From Actinophytocola algeriensis (lineage in GTDB: Bacteria > Actinomycetota > Actinomycetes > Mycobacteriales > Pseudonocardiaceae): a DNA stretch of 64,000 nt. Shown one piece after another: positions 1-15,192 of this stretch (positions are counted from its first letter, which is position 1; each line of letters opens with the position of its first letter). A program made the position numbers and the translations under genes. The notes below the pieces were generated by a model. The model ran no database searches and had not been told where the DNA came from. It saw only the letters and a program-made list of their open reading frames with translations. The stretch covers positions 186,001-250,000 of the forward strand of contig NZ_JACHJQ010000006.1 in assembly GCF_014203735.1 (NCBI RefSeq), read 5' to 3'.

Positions 1-891
1 CCCCCGCACACCCGGCGCGACCCACGCCGCCTTCGCCGCGCCGTCGTGGTTGACCGCCCAGCCGCGGATGACGCCGTACACGCGGTCCCCGTCGGCGACC
101 GCGTCGGCGAGCCTGCGCAGCACCACGACCCCGAGGCCGTTGCCGGTGCCGTGCGGGGTGCCCTCGCCCGCCTCGTCGAAGGCGCGGCAGCGGCCGTCCG
201 GGGACGACGTGCCACCAGGCTCGTACCGGTAGCCGACGCGGTGCGGCACCTCGATCGCGACCCCGCCCGCGAGCGCGACGTCGCACTCGCCGGTCAGCAG
301 GCTGGTGCAGGCCACGGACACCGCGACGAGCGAGGTCGCGCAGTACGCCTGCACACCGACGCTCGGGCCGGTCAGCCCGAGCGTGTGCGACACCCGGCTG
401 GTCAGGGAGTCCTTGTCGTTGCACAGCCCGATCGCGAGCTTGCCGGCCCCGGCGACCAGTTCCTTGTGCTGGATCAGGTTGTAGATCATGTACGTGCTCA
501 TCTGGCTGCCCGCGAACACGCCGACGAGCCCCGGCGCGCGGTCCGGGTCGATCCCGGCGTCCTCCAGCGCGTGCCACGCGTTCTCGAGGAACAACCGCTG
601 CTGCGGGTCCATCAACGCGGCCTCGTGCTCCGGGTAGCCGAAGAAGCCCGCGTCGAACAGCTCGATGTCGTCGAGCACGGCCGCGGCGGGCACGTAGGAC
701 GGGTCGGCGATCAGCTCCGGGTCCTCACCGGCGGCGAGGAGTTCTTCCCGGCTGAACCAGGTGACGCATTCCTTGCCGTCACGCAGGTTCCGCCACAGCT
801 CGTCGGTGTCCCGGCTGCCGGGGAACTGCCCGGCCATGCCGACGATGGCGATGTCGGTGCCGGAGTCGGCCGGGGCGCGCTCGGTCGTCAC
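1..891 (-). CDS. PKS G: hybrid-type ketosynthase, N-terminal part only (gene runs off the left edge)
   Basis: Reads leftward from a GTG at 889-891, with AGGGGG just upstream as ribosome binding site, and has no stop before base 1. The visible 297 residues are the N-terminal part of a ketosynthase: IAIVGMAGQFPG near residue 14, then MDPQQRLFLENAWHALEDAG. The nucleophile region reads AYCATSLVAV instead of the TACSSSLVA seen in the other PKSs here, so the cysteine is kept in an altered setting. The DELWRNLRDGKE and FDAGFFGYPEHEA segments are, from family knowledge, typical of KS domains in PKS/NRPS hybrid or trans-acting lines rather than ordinary macrolide modules. There is no N-terminal coiled-coil docking helix. 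It overlaps PKS F by GTGA, so the two are probably translationally coupled and act in sequence. The catalytic histidines, the other domains and chain release lie outside the window. Confidence 0.9.
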   Translation of the reverse strand, partial: MTTERAPADSGTDIAIVGMAGQFPGSRDTDELWRNLRDGKECVTWFSREELLAAGEDPELIADPSYVPAAAVLDDIELFDAGFFGYPEHEAALMDPQQRLFLENAWHALEDAGIDPDRAPGLVGVFAGSQMSTYMIYNLIQHKELVAGAGKLAIGLCNDKDSLTSRVSHTLGLTGPSVGVQAYCATSLVAVSVACTSLLTGECDVALAGGVAIEVPHRVGYRYEPGGTSSPDGRCRAFDEAGEGTPHGTGNGLGVVVLRRLADAVADGDRVYGVIRGWAVNHDGAAKAAWVAPGVRG

Positions 892-3314
892 GCTGCCCCC
901 TTCCTGGCCTGCGCGATGGCCCGCCGCCGCGCACCCCGCGCCGCCTGTGCGTCCACCGCGGTGGGCCGCGGCGCGGCGTCCGCGGTGTTCTCGGTGCCCA
1001 CGGTGTTCTCGGTGAGCGAGTCGAGCAGCTCGGCGAACTGGGCGGGTGTCGGCCGTTCGAACAGGCTGGCCGCGGACAGCTCGACGTCGTACTCCTTCGC
1101 CAGCCGGGTCACGACGGCGAGGCCGATCATGGACGTGCCGCCCAGTTCGAAGAACGGGTCGTTGACGCCGATCGCGTCGATGCCGAGGTGCTCCTCCCAG
1201 GCCTGGGTGACCGCGCGCTCGGTCGGGGTGCCGGCGGGCAGGAACGGCGCGCGCAGGTCGGGCCGCGGGAAGCGCTCGACGTTGACGTGCTCCTCCCGCG
1301 CGAACGGCGTCGGAGTGTGGTTCGGCCAGAACCTGGTGCGCTGGAAGGGGTAGGTCGGCAGGTCGACGAACTGTCCGGCACCGGCCCAGCGCACCGGCAC
1401 ACCCAGCTCCCACAGCCGTCCGAGCGTGGCGAGCCACTCCGGCCTGCCGTCGGTGCGCAGCGCGACCTGACCGGCGCCGGGGTCGGCCGCGAGGACCACG
1501 TCCACGCGTCCGGCCAGCTCCTCGGCGGTACCGGACGCGGCGATCGGCAGCAGCCTGCCCAGCGCGGCGACCGGGTCCGCGGCGTCGAACGCGGGCTCGA
1601 CGGCCGCCAGGTCCGCCGCCCACGCGGTGTCGCCGACGACGAAACCCAGTGCCTGCTTGCCTGCCGCCGCCTGCGTGCCGGTGAACCCGGACCGCAGCCG
1701 CGCGACGGCGTCGGCGACGTCCCGGCACACCAGCGCCCGCCGCACCCGCAGCGCCGACCGTCCTTTCTGGACGGTGTGGGCCACGTCGGCGAGCGCGAGG
1801 TCCGGGGTGGACTCGAGGTGGTCGGCGAGTGCCGTGGCGAGCGCGGCCAGGCCGGCCTCGCTCCCGGCGGACAGCGTGAGCAGCTGCCATTCCTCGTCGG
1901 GGGTGACCGCCTGCTCGGTGGCAGGTGCCTGCTCGATGATCACGTGTGCGTTGGTGCCCGACCAGCCGAACGCGCTGATCCCGGCACGGCGAGGTGCGCC
2001 CGGTGCGCTGGGCAGCGGCTGGTTGCCCAGCACGGGCCGCACCGGCCCGTCGAGCGTGACGACCGGGTTGGGCGTGGTGAGGTGCAGGTTCCCCGGAACC
2101 GCACCGTGTTTGACCGCCTGGATCGCCTTGACCAGGCTCGCCAGCCCGGACGACGCGACGAGGTGCCCGATGTTGGCCTTCACCGCACCCACCAGCAGCG
2201 GGTGGTCGGCGGCCCGGTCACCGAAGACCTCGAGCAGCGCGCCGAACTCGATGGCGTCGCCGAGCGCGCTGCCGGTGCCCTGCGCTTCCAGGAAGTCGAG
2301 GTCGTCCGGCTTCAGGCCGGCGTTGGCGAGCGCGGACCGCAGCACCGCGATCTGCGCGACCTTGTTCGGCGCGGTGAGCCCGTTGCTGCGGCCGTCGGAG
2401 TTCACCGCCGACCCGCGGACCAGCGCGTGCACCCTGCGGTCACCGGCGTCCGAGGCGCGGGTCAGGATCACCGCACCGCCGCCTTCGCCCAGCGTGTAAC
2501 CGTTCCCGGCCTCGTCGAACACCTTCGCCTTGCCGTCCGGGGCGAGCATGCCCATCTTGGCGAACTGGACGAAGTAGACGGGATGGATGATCGCCGAGCT
2601 GGAGCACACGATGGCGCGGTCGATCTCGCCGCGGCGCAGGCTCTGCACCGCGAGGTCGAGCGCGACCAGCGACGACGAGCACGCCGTGTCGACGGTCATG
2701 ACCGGGCCGCGCAGGTCGAACTGGTAGGCGAGGCGCCCGGCGGCGGCACTCGCCGACCCGCCCATGGTGAGGTACGGGTCGTCGATGCTCGCCACGCCTT
2801 CGGCCTCGGCCTCCAGCTGCAGGTACTGCCGCGAGTCGACCAGGCCGAGGAACACGCCGGTCTTGCTGCCCCGCAACGACTCCGCGGGGATCCCCGCGTC
2901 CTCCAGCGCCTCCCAGACCAGCTCGAACAGCAGCCGGTGCTGCGGGTCGATGCGCAGCGCCTCCTGCGGGGAGATGCCGAAGAACGCCGCGTCCCAGCCC
3001 GCGATGTCGCGCAGGAACCCGCCGCGCTGCGTGTACGCCTTGCCGGGCGCGGTCGGGTCGGCGTCGAAGTAGTCGGCGGCACGCCACCGGTCGGCGGGCA
3101 CCTCGGCCATCGCGTCGACGCCGTCGGTGAGCGCCTGCCAGTACCGGGCCGGGGTGTCGCCCCCGCCCGGCAGCCGGCAGGACATCCCGACCACGGCCAG
3201 CGGCTCGGCGGCCGCGGCGGCGACCGCGGCCAGCCGCTCCTTGGCCTCGACCAGGTCGCCGGTAACACGCTTGAGGTACTCGACCAGCTTTTGTTCCCGG
3301 TCCTGGTCTGCCAT
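888..3314 (-). CDS. PKS F: aberrant KS-(AT remnant)-ACP module
   Basis: 808 residues from ATG at 3314, which overlaps the PKS E stop as ATGA. An earlier in-frame start exists but lies inside PKS E and lacks a ribosome binding site. The N-terminus is a docking helix (LVEYLKRVTGDLVEAKERL). The KS follows: the nucleophile is intact (DTACSSSL, Cys about 212), but the first catalytic histidine motif reads EAQGTGS instead of EAHGTGT (Gln 345); the second histidine (KANIGH) is present. After the KS-AT linker only about 100 residues remain of the AT, with no GHSxG and no HAFH, and then the usual post-AT segment [10 protein letters not shown] carrier domain follows (ELGGTSMIGL) that looks more like a hybrid PKS/NRPS carrier than the GFDSL carriers elsewhere in the cluster. 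The C-terminus is Ala/Arg-rich (RGARRRAIAQARKG). The module cannot load its own extender; it may pass the chain on unextended, use an AT in trans, or do specialised chemistry. Function is inferred only. Confidence 0.9.
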   Translation of the reverse strand: MADQDREQKLVEYLKRVTGDLVEAKERLAAVAAAAAEPLAVVGMSCRLPGGGDTPARYWQALTDGVDAMAEVPADRWRAADYFDADPTAPGKAYTQRGGFLRDIAGWDAAFFGISPQEALRIDPQHRLLFELVWEALEDAGIPAESLRGSKTGVFLGLVDSRQYLQLEAEAEGVASIDDPYLTMGGSASAAAGRLAYQFDLRGPVMTVDTACSSSLVALDLAVQSLRRGEIDRAIVCSSSAIIHPVYFVQFAKMGMLAPDGKAKVFDEAGNGYTLGEGGGAVILTRASDAGDRRVHALVRGSAVNSDGRSNGLTAPNKVAQIAVLRSALANAGLKPDDLDFLEAQGTGSALGDAIEFGALLEVFGDRAADHPLLVGAVKANIGHLVASSGLASLVKAIQAVKHGAVPGNLHLTTPNPVVTLDGPVRPVLGNQPLPSAPGAPRRAGISAFGWSGTNAHVIIEQAPATEQAVTPDEEWQLLTLSAGSEAGLAALATALADHLESTPDLALADVAHTVQKGRSALRVRRALVCRDVADAVARLRSGFTGTQAAAGKQALGFVVGDTAWAADLAAVEPAFDAADPVAALGRLLPIAASGTAEELAGRVDVVLAADPGAGQVALRTDGRPEWLATLGRLWELGVPVRWAGAGQFVDLPTYPFQRTRFWPNHTPTPFAREEHVNVERFPRPDLRAPFLPAGTPTERAVTQAWEEHLGIDAIGVNDPFFELGGTSMIGLAVVTRLAKEYDVELSAASLFERPTPAQFAELLDSLTENTVGTENTADAAPRPTAVDAQAARGARRRAIAQARKGAA

Positions 3315-6300
3315 CAGCTCGCCTTTCCGAGTTCTGAGTCGATCAGGTCGAACAGGTCGTCGGCCGACGAGGCGGTCGACAGGCGTGCCTTGAGCCCGTC
3401 GGTGCGCTGCGGCTGCAGTGCCTGCCACGCCGCGACCAGTTCCTGCAGTGCCGTGTCGACGCGGGCCCGCACATCCTCGTCCTCGACCGCCACCCCGCTG
3501 AGTGCTTCCGCGACGCGGCCCAGGTCGGCCAGCACCGGCACCGGCACGGCCACGTCGCCGGAGACCAGGTCGGTGAGGAGCTGTTCGGCCAGCGCGACCG
3601 GGGTCGGGTAGTCGAAGACCAGCGTGGGCGCCAGCTTCAGGCCGGTGATCCCGTTGACGCGGTTGCGCAGCTCGACCGCGGTGAGCGAGTCGAACCCGAT
3701 CTCCTTGAACGGCCGCTCCGGCTCGACGGTGTCCGGGTCGGCGACGCCGAGCACGGCGGCCACCTGCACGCGGACCAGGTCGAGCAGCATCCGCTCGCGC
3801 TCCGCGGCCGGCATCACGGACAGCCGCTCGACGAGCGTGGTGTCCTTGGCGATGCCGGCGGCCGCGGCACGGCGGCCGTTGCCACCCGCGAGTGCCCGGA
3901 ACAGCGGCGGCACCACACCGCCCCTGCGCAGCGCACCAGCGGCGAACGCGACACCCAGCAGGATCGCGTGGTCACCCGCCATCGCGTTGTCGAACATCGT
4001 CATGCCCTGCTCGAGCTGAATGGGCTCCATGCCGCTGCGGGCCATGCGCGCCAGGTCGGCCTCGTCGAGGTGACCGGTCATGCCGGACCGCTCGGCCCAG
4101 ACACCCCACGCCACCGAGGTGGCGGGCAGACCCTGGTCGCGGCGGTGCTGGGCCAGTGCGTCCAGGAACGAGTTCGCGGCCGCGTAGTTGGACTGGCCCG
4201 GTCCGCCGAGGATGCCCGCCGCCGAGGAGAACAGCACGAACGCGGACAGGTCCAGGTCCTTGGTGAGCTCGTGCAGGTTCCAGGCCGCGTCCACCTTCGG
4301 CTTCATGACCTTGGCGAGCGTGCCGGCGTCCTGCGACGCGAGCACGCCGTCGGACAGCACACCGGCGGTGTGGATCACCGCGGTGAGCGGGTGTGCCAGC
4401 GAACCCAGCAGCGTAGCGAGCGCGTCGCGGTCGGCGGCGTCGCAGGCCTCGATCCGGACGTCGGCACCCAGCTCGGTCAGTTCCGCGGCCAGTTCGGGAG
4501 CCCCGTCCGCCGCGAGACCGCGGCGGCTGGTGAGGACGAGGTGCTTGATGCCGTGCTCGGTGATCAGGTGCCGGGCGACCGCGGCCCCGAGGGTGCCGGT
4601 GCCGCCGGTGATCAGTGCGGTGCCGTCCGTGTCGACCTCGCGCGGCACGGTGATGACGACCTTGCCGATCTGCTTGGCCTGGCTGAAGAACTGGAACGAC
4701 TCCTGCGAGCGGCGCACGTCCCACGCGGTGAACGGCAGCGGCGTGATCTCACCCTTCGCCGCCAGCTCCGCGACCGAGGACCAGCCCGGCGCGATGACCG
4801 CGATCGGCGCGCCGAACAGCTCGAACGGCAGGTAGCTGATGTGCGGGTGGGCCTTCGCCACGTCCTCGGGGTCGCGCAGGTCGGCGATGCCCATCTCCAG
4901 GAACCGCCCGCCCGCGCGCAGCAGCCGGAACGAGGACTCGATGAACTCGCCGGTCAGCGAGTTCAGGACGATGTCGACGCCCTCGCCGTTCGTCGCGGCG
5001 CGGAAGCGGTCCTCGAACTCGGTGGTGCGGGAGTCGCCGATGTGGTCGTCGTCCAGGCCAAGGGCACGCAGGGTGTCCCACTTGCCCTTGCTGGCCGTGC
5101 CGAACACCTCGACACCGCGGGCCTGCGCCAGCTGGATCGCGGCCAGACCGACACCGCCTGCGGCGGAGTGGATCAGGAGCCGCTCGCCCGCCTTCATGTG
5201 CGCGAGGTTCAGCAGACCGTGGTAGGCGGTGGTGAACACCAGCGGGATCGACGCGCCCTCCGCGAAGCTCCAGCTCGCGGGCAGCGGCGCCAGCATCTCC
5301 TGGTCGGTCACCGTGACCGGGCCGATCGAGCCGGGGAACATGCCCATCACGCGGTCGCCCGGCTTCAGGTCCGTCACGGCCGAGCCGACCTCGAGGACGA
5401 TGCCCGCGCCTTCCTGGCCGAGACCGTTGTGCATGGGCGCGAGGCCCAGCACGTTGAACACGTCGCGGAAGTTCAGCGCGCACGTGCGGATCGACACGCG
5501 GACCTTGGTCGGCAGCAGCTCGCCGTCGAACCGGTCGTCGGCCACCAGCTCCAGGTCGGAGATGGTGCGGCCGGTGGTGTGCAGGCGCCACACGTCGGTG
5601 CCGGGTGCCTCGAGGCCGGGCGTGCGCCGGGCCAGGCGCGGCACGAGGACGTTGCCCGCGCGGACCGCCGCCTGGTCCTCGCCGGTGGCGAGCGCGGCGG
5701 CCACCGCGTCGGCGGTGGCGTCCTTGTCGCCGAGGTCGACGAGCGCGAACCGCTCCGGGTTCTCGGTCTGTGCACTGCGCAGCAGGCCCCACAGCGCCGA
5801 CGACGGCAGGTCGCGGACCTTCTCGCCGCCGTTCACCGCGACCGCGCGGCTGGTCAGCACGACCAGCTTGGACTCGGCGAACCGCTCGTCGGCGAGCCAG
5901 GCCTGCAGGTGACCGAGCACGCGCAGGCTCTCGGCGTGCACCTCGGCGGGCAGGCCGGCCGTGTCCGTCGTGGCGTGGACCGCCGCGGGCAGCAGGACCA
6001 CCTCGGGCACGTCCGTGATCGCGGCGACGTCGGCGTAGGAGGTGAGGCCGCCGAAGTCGCCGATGACCGCCCAGCCGTCGGTCGGGCCCGGCTCCTCGGT
6101 CTCCGTGGGAGCCACCCAGTCCAGCGCGAACAGCGGGTCGTCGTTGCCGCCGCTCTTGCGCAGCGCGGCCAGCTGTTCCGCGGAGATCGGCCGCAGCAGC
6201 AGCGACTCGATCTTCGCGACGGGTGCGCCGTTCTGGTCGAGCAGGTCGAGGCGGACGGTGTCCGCACCGGCCGACGACACCCGCACCCGGAGCGTCCGGG

Positions 6301-9300
6301 CGCCGGTCGCGTACAGCGACACACCGGTCCAGTGGAACGGCACGTGCCCGGCGCCGTCGAGCAGCGCGCCGGCGCCGATGGCGTGCAGCGCCGAGTCGAG
6401 CAGTGCGGGGTGCAGCCCGAAGTTCGCGGCCTCGTCCCGCTGCTTGCCGGACAGCGTCACCTCGCCGAGCACCTCGTCACCCGCGCGCCACGCGGCACGC
6501 AGGCCCTGGAACGCCGGGCCGTACTCGTAACCGGCGTCGGCGAGGTTCGGGTACAGGTCGGCCACGTCGATCTCGGTGGACCCGGGCGGCGGCCAGGACG
6601 CGAACGTCGGCACCAGCGCGGGCACCTGGTTCGACAGGGTGCCCGCCGCGTGGCGGGTCCACTCCTCGCCATCGGCGCCCTCCCCGCCGTCCGGTCGCGA
6701 GTGGACGGTCACCGAGCGCACGCCGTCGTCGTCCGGCGCGGACACGTTGACCTGCAACTGGGTCGCCTGGCCCTCGGTGAGGACCAGCGGGTTCTCGATG
6801 ATCAGCTCGTCGAGCTGCGCGGCGCCCGCGACGGTGCCCGCCTTGATCGCCAGCTCGACGAACAGCGTGCCGGGCGCGAGGGTGGCGCCCTGCACCGTGT
6901 GGTCGGCGAGCCAGGTGTGCGTCGACTGGCTGATCCGGCCGGTCAGCACGAAGCTGTCACTGTCCACAGGGGACACGACGGCGCCGAGCACCGGGTGCCG
7001 CGCGGTCTCGAGGCCCGCGGAGCGGATGTTGCCGCCGGTGCCGCTGGGGATGATCCAGTAGTGCTTGTGGTCGAACGCGTAGGTCGGCAGGTCGGCCAGC
7101 TCGGCGTCGGTGCCCGCGTACGGGGCGGTGCGGTCCACGGTCGCGCCGCGGGCCCACAGGGTGCTCGCCGCGGTCAGCACCGCGTGCGGCTCCTGGCGGT
7201 CCTTGCGCAGCGCGGCCACGAGGGCAACGGTGTCAGTGCCAATGCCGACGACATCGTCGAGGCACTCCTGCGCCATGCCGGTCAGCACACCGGACGGGCC
7301 GACCTCGACGAACGTGGTGACACCCGCGTCGGCCAGCGTGCGCACGCCGTCGCAGAACCGCACGGCGGCGCGGACGTGCTCGACCCAGTAGTCCGGGGAG
7401 GCCAGCTGCTCGGCGGTGGCGATCCCGCCGGTCACGTTGGACACCACCGGGATCGTCGGCTCGTGGTAGGCGACCCCGGCCGTGACCGTGCGGAACTCCG
7501 GCAGCATCGGGTTCATCAGCGCCGAGTGGAACGCGTGGCTGACGGTCAGGCGCTTCACGCGCCTGCCCTGCTCCTCGAAGATCCCCGCGACGGCCAGCGT
7601 GGCGGCCTCGTCGCCGGAGATGACGACCGAGGACGGGCCGTTGATCGCGGCGATCTGCACCGATCCCTCGCCGCTGTCGGGCAGGTGGGGGGTGATCTCG
7701 TCCTCGGTGGCCTGGATGGCGACCATCGCGCCTGCCGACGGCAGCGCCTGCATCAGCGCGCCGCGCGCGGCGACGACCACGCAGGCCTCCGGCAGGGTCA
7801 GCACACCGGACACGTGCGCGGCGGCCAGCTCACCGATCGAGTGCCCACACACGAAGTCCGGGGTGACACCCCACGACTCCAGCAGCCGGAACAGGGCGAC
7901 CTCGACCGCGAACAGCGCGGGCTGGGTGTAGCGGGTCTCGTCGAGCCCTTCGCCGTCGGCGATCACCTCGCGGATCGGGCGCTCCAGCAACGGGTCCAGG
8001 TGCTCGGCGACCTCGTCGAAGGCGGCCGCGAACGCCGGGAAGCGTTCGTACAGCTCGGTTCCCATGCCCGCGCGCTGCGCGCCCTGGCCGGTGAACAGGA
8101 AGGCGACCTTGCCGCTGCCGGGGTTGCCGGTGATGCCGCCGGCGCCGTCGCGCAGCGACTCCAGCCCGGACAGCAGCTCCTCGCGGGTCGTGCCGACGAC
8201 GGCCGCGCGGTGGTCGTAGGCGCCGCGGGAGCGGACGAGCGAGAGGCCGATGTCCGCGGGACGCAGCCGCTCGTCACTCGCCACGTGCGACCGCAGCTTC
8301 TCGGCCTGGTGGCGCAGCGACTCGGCGGTCTTGGCGGACAGCGTCCACGCCACCGGGCCCTCGTAGGGCGTGGCGCCTGCCTCGACGTCCTCGTGCGGCG
8401 CCTCCTCGATGATCAGGTGCGCGTTGGTGCCGCTGATGCCGAACGAGGAGACACCCGCGCGGCGCGGGGTCTCGCGGGACGGCCACGGCTGCGGGTCGGT
8501 CAGCAGCCGGACGGTGCCGGCCGACCAGTCGACCTCGGGGGTCGGCTCGTCGACGTGCAGCGTCGCGGGCAGCTCCTCGTGCTGCAGCGCGAGGACCATC
8601 TTGATCAGGCCCGCGACCCCGGCGCCCGCCTGGGCGTGGGAGATGTTGGACTTCACCGAACCGAGCCACAGCGGCCGGTCCGGCGAGTGCGACGAGCCGT
8701 AGCTCGCCATCATGGCCTGCGCCTCGATCGGGTCGCCGATGGACGTGGCGGTGCCGTGCGCCTCGACCGCGTCCACGTCACCGGGCCGCAGGCCGGCGTC
8801 GGCGAGCGCGTCGGCGATGACCCGCTGCTGCGCGGGCCCGTTCGGGGCGGTGAGGCCGTTGGACGCGCCGTCCTGGTTGACCGCGGAGCCGCGGATGACC
8901 GCGAGGATGCGGCGGCCGTTGCGCTGCGCGTCGGAGAGCCGCTCCAGCAGGACCACGCCGACGCCTTCGCCCCAGCCGGTGCCCTCGGCGCCCTTGGCGA
9001 ACGACCGGCACACGCCGTCGGGCGACAGGCCGCCCTGCTGCGAGAACTCGATGAAGCTGAACGGCTGGCCCAGCACGGTGACACCGCCCGCGAGCGCGAG
9101 CGAGCACTCCCGGTCGCGCAGCGCCTGCGTGGCGAGGTGCACGGCGGACAGCGACGACGAGCACGCCGAGTCCAGGACGATGGAGCTGCCTTCGAGACCC
9201 AGCGTGTAGGACACGCGGCCGGACAGGATGCTGCCGGTCGTGCCGGTGACGAGGAAGCCCGACAGCTGCTCGGGCATGTCGAAGTAGTCACCGATGTAGT

Positions 9301-9781
9301 CGTGGTACATGCAGCCCGCGTAGACCGAGGTCTTGCTGCCGCGCAACGCGGCCGGGTCGATGCGCGCGTTCTCGATGGCCTCCCACGAGGTCTCCAGCAG
9401 CAGGCGCTGCTGCGGGTCCATCGCGAGTGCCTCACGGGGGCTGATGCCGAAGAACTCCGGGTCGAAGTTGCCCGCGTTCTGCAGGAATCCACCCCGGTTG
9501 ACGTAGGTCTTGCCCTTCTGTCCCGGGGTCGGGTCGTAGACGCGCTCGATGTCCCAGCCGCGGTCGGTCGGGAACTCGCTCACCCCGGTGCGCTTTTCGG
9601 TGAGCAGATTCCACAGTTCACCGGGCGTGGTGACACCACCGGGCAGGCGGCACGCCATGCCGACGATGGCGATGGGTTCCCGCGCGTCACTGACCAGTCG
9701 CTGGTTCTCCTTCCGGAGACGGTCATTTTCCCTGATCGACTCACGCAGAGCTTCGACGAGCTGTTCAGCGGAAGTAGTCAT
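3314..9781 (-). CDS. PKS E: fully reducing module (KS-AT-DH-ER-KR-ACP)
   Basis: 2155 residues. The start is taken at ATG 9781 ([12 protein letters not shown]), which has GGAG six bases upstream; an ATG two codons earlier overlaps that site. Order of domains: coiled-coil docking helix (1-33), KS (about 35-460), malonyl AT (GHSIGE near 645, HAFH near 752), DH ([10 protein letters not shown] near 961; partner DSALH), ER (about 1400-1700, NADPH motif [11 protein letters not shown]), KR (TGGTGTLG near 1727, catalytic SNYAAAN near 1868, LSD in place of LDD, so probably B-type), ACP (EIGFDSL near 2032), C-terminal docking ([15 protein letters not shown]). It should add a malonyl unit and reduce the beta-carbon to methylene. 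The C-terminal docking type matches the N-terminus of PKS F, whose start codon overlaps its stop. Predicted module 8. Confidence 0.95.
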   Translation of the reverse strand: MTTSAEQLVEALRESIRENDRLRKENQRLVSDAREPIAIVGMACRLPGGVTTPGELWNLLTEKRTGVSEFPTDRGWDIERVYDPTPGQKGKTYVNRGGFLQNAGNFDPEFFGISPREALAMDPQQRLLLETSWEAIENARIDPAALRGSKTSVYAGCMYHDYIGDYFDMPEQLSGFLVTGTTGSILSGRVSYTLGLEGSSIVLDSACSSSLSAVHLATQALRDRECSLALAGGVTVLGQPFSFIEFSQQGGLSPDGVCRSFAKGAEGTGWGEGVGVVLLERLSDAQRNGRRILAVIRGSAVNQDGASNGLTAPNGPAQQRVIADALADAGLRPGDVDAVEAHGTATSIGDPIEAQAMMASYGSSHSPDRPLWLGSVKSNISHAQAGAGVAGLIKMVLALQHEELPATLHVDEPTPEVDWSAGTVRLLTDPQPWPSRETPRRAGVSSFGISGTNAHLIIEEAPHEDVEAGATPYEGPVAWTLSAKTAESLRHQAEKLRSHVASDERLRPADIGLSLVRSRGAYDHRAAVVGTTREELLSGLESLRDGAGGITGNPGSGKVAFLFTGQGAQRAGMGTELYERFPAFAAAFDEVAEHLDPLLERPIREVIADGEGLDETRYTQPALFAVEVALFRLLESWGVTPDFVCGHSIGELAAAHVSGVLTLPEACVVVAARGALMQALPSAGAMVAIQATEDEITPHLPDSGEGSVQIAAINGPSSVVISGDEAATLAVAGIFEEQGRRVKRLTVSHAFHSALMNPMLPEFRTVTAGVAYHEPTIPVVSNVTGGIATAEQLASPDYWVEHVRAAVRFCDGVRTLADAGVTTFVEVGPSGVLTGMAQECLDDVVGIGTDTVALVAALRKDRQEPHAVLTAASTLWARGATVDRTAPYAGTDAELADLPTYAFDHKHYWIIPSGTGGNIRSAGLETARHPVLGAVVSPVDSDSFVLTGRISQSTHTWLADHTVQGATLAPGTLFVELAIKAGTVAGAAQLDELIIENPLVLTEGQATQLQVNVSAPDDDGVRSVTVHSRPDGGEGADGEEWTRHAAGTLSNQVPALVPTFASWPPPGSTEIDVADLYPNLADAGYEYGPAFQGLRAAWRAGDEVLGEVTLSGKQRDEAANFGLHPALLDSALHAIGAGALLDGAGHVPFHWTGVSLYATGARTLRVRVSSAGADTVRLDLLDQNGAPVAKIESLLLRPISAEQLAALRKSGGNDDPLFALDWVAPTETEEPGPTDGWAVIGDFGGLTSYADVAAITDVPEVVLLPAAVHATTDTAGLPAEVHAESLRVLGHLQAWLADERFAESKLVVLTSRAVAVNGGEKVRDLPSSALWGLLRSAQTENPERFALVDLGDKDATADAVAAALATGEDQAAVRAGNVLVPRLARRTPGLEAPGTDVWRLHTTGRTISDLELVADDRFDGELLPTKVRVSIRTCALNFRDVFNVLGLAPMHNGLGQEGAGIVLEVGSAVTDLKPGDRVMGMFPGSIGPVTVTDQEMLAPLPASWSFAEGASIPLVFTTAYHGLLNLAHMKAGERLLIHSAAGGVGLAAIQLAQARGVEVFGTASKGKWDTLRALGLDDDHIGDSRTTEFEDRFRAATNGEGVDIVLNSLTGEFIESSFRLLRAGGRFLEMGIADLRDPEDVAKAHPHISYLPFELFGAPIAVIAPGWSSVAELAAKGEITPLPFTAWDVRRSQESFQFFSQAKQIGKVVITVPREVDTDGTALITGGTGTLGAAVARHLITEHGIKHLVLTSRRGLAADGAPELAAELTELGADVRIEACDAADRDALATLLGSLAHPLTAVIHTAGVLSDGVLASQDAGTLAKVMKPKVDAAWNLHELTKDLDLSAFVLFSSAAGILGGPGQSNYAAANSFLDALAQHRRDQGLPATSVAWGVWAERSGMTGHLDEADLARMARSGMEPIQLEQGMTMFDNAMAGDHAILLGVAFAAGALRRGGVVPPLFRALAGGNGRRAAAAGIAKDTTLVERLSVMPAAERERMLLDLVRVQVAAVLGVADPDTVEPERPFKEIGFDSLTAVELRNRVNGITGLKLAPTLVFDYPTPVALAEQLLTDLVSGDVAVPVPVLADLGRVAEALSGVAVEDEDVRARVDTALQELVAAWQALQPQRTDGLKARLSTASSADDLFDLIDSELGKAS

Positions 9782-9932
9782 TTTCATCTCCAGTAGAACC
9801 GGCGGACCGCGTCTATGCTATCGAAAATCGGACATCGGGTTAACCGACGTAAATGCCGATTGCCCACTTTCGAGAAACCCCCCGGTAATTGTCCGCTTGT
9901 TCTTTTCCGGAGAAGCTCGAGATGAATTTTTC
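9782..9932 (-). promoter_or_regulatory. AT-richer intergenic region upstream of PKS E, probable promoter
   Basis: 151 bases between the PKS D stop and the PKS E start, noticeably AT-richer than its surroundings. It holds a CCGGTAAT copy (9882-9889) of a motif also found before other cluster genes, and a palindrome GGGTTAACCG at 9837-9846. The D-E junction is the only PKS gap here with room for a promoter. No clear hairpin terminator was seen. Confidence 0.45.
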
Positions 9933-15119
<5,187 letters not shown>

Positions 15120-15192
15120 CCGTTCCTCAATTCATGTCCTGATGGTTCGCTCCGCAAGCTCGCTCAGTGCTTGATGGCTCGCTCCGCATCGC

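Noticed and set aside
1330-1880. Possible branching (B) domain between KS and ACP of PKS F, as in rhizoxin-type modules
   Set aside because: The segment begins and ends like an AT (LGFVVGDTAW and DLPTYPFQR) and is better explained as an AT with its middle deleted.
1188-3611. Long open frame on the plus strand opposite PKS F/E
   Set aside because: Its codon use is the complement of the PKS frame, it is Arg/Gly/His-rich without domains, and the minus frame encodes a clear KS. It is a shadow caused by GC bias.
3968-9796. 1942-codon plus-strand frame opposite PKS E, with similar ones opposite PKS C, D and B
   Set aside because: Low-complexity Arg/Val/Gly-rich translation with no motif, while the opposite strand holds AT, DH, ER, KR and ACP motifs in order.
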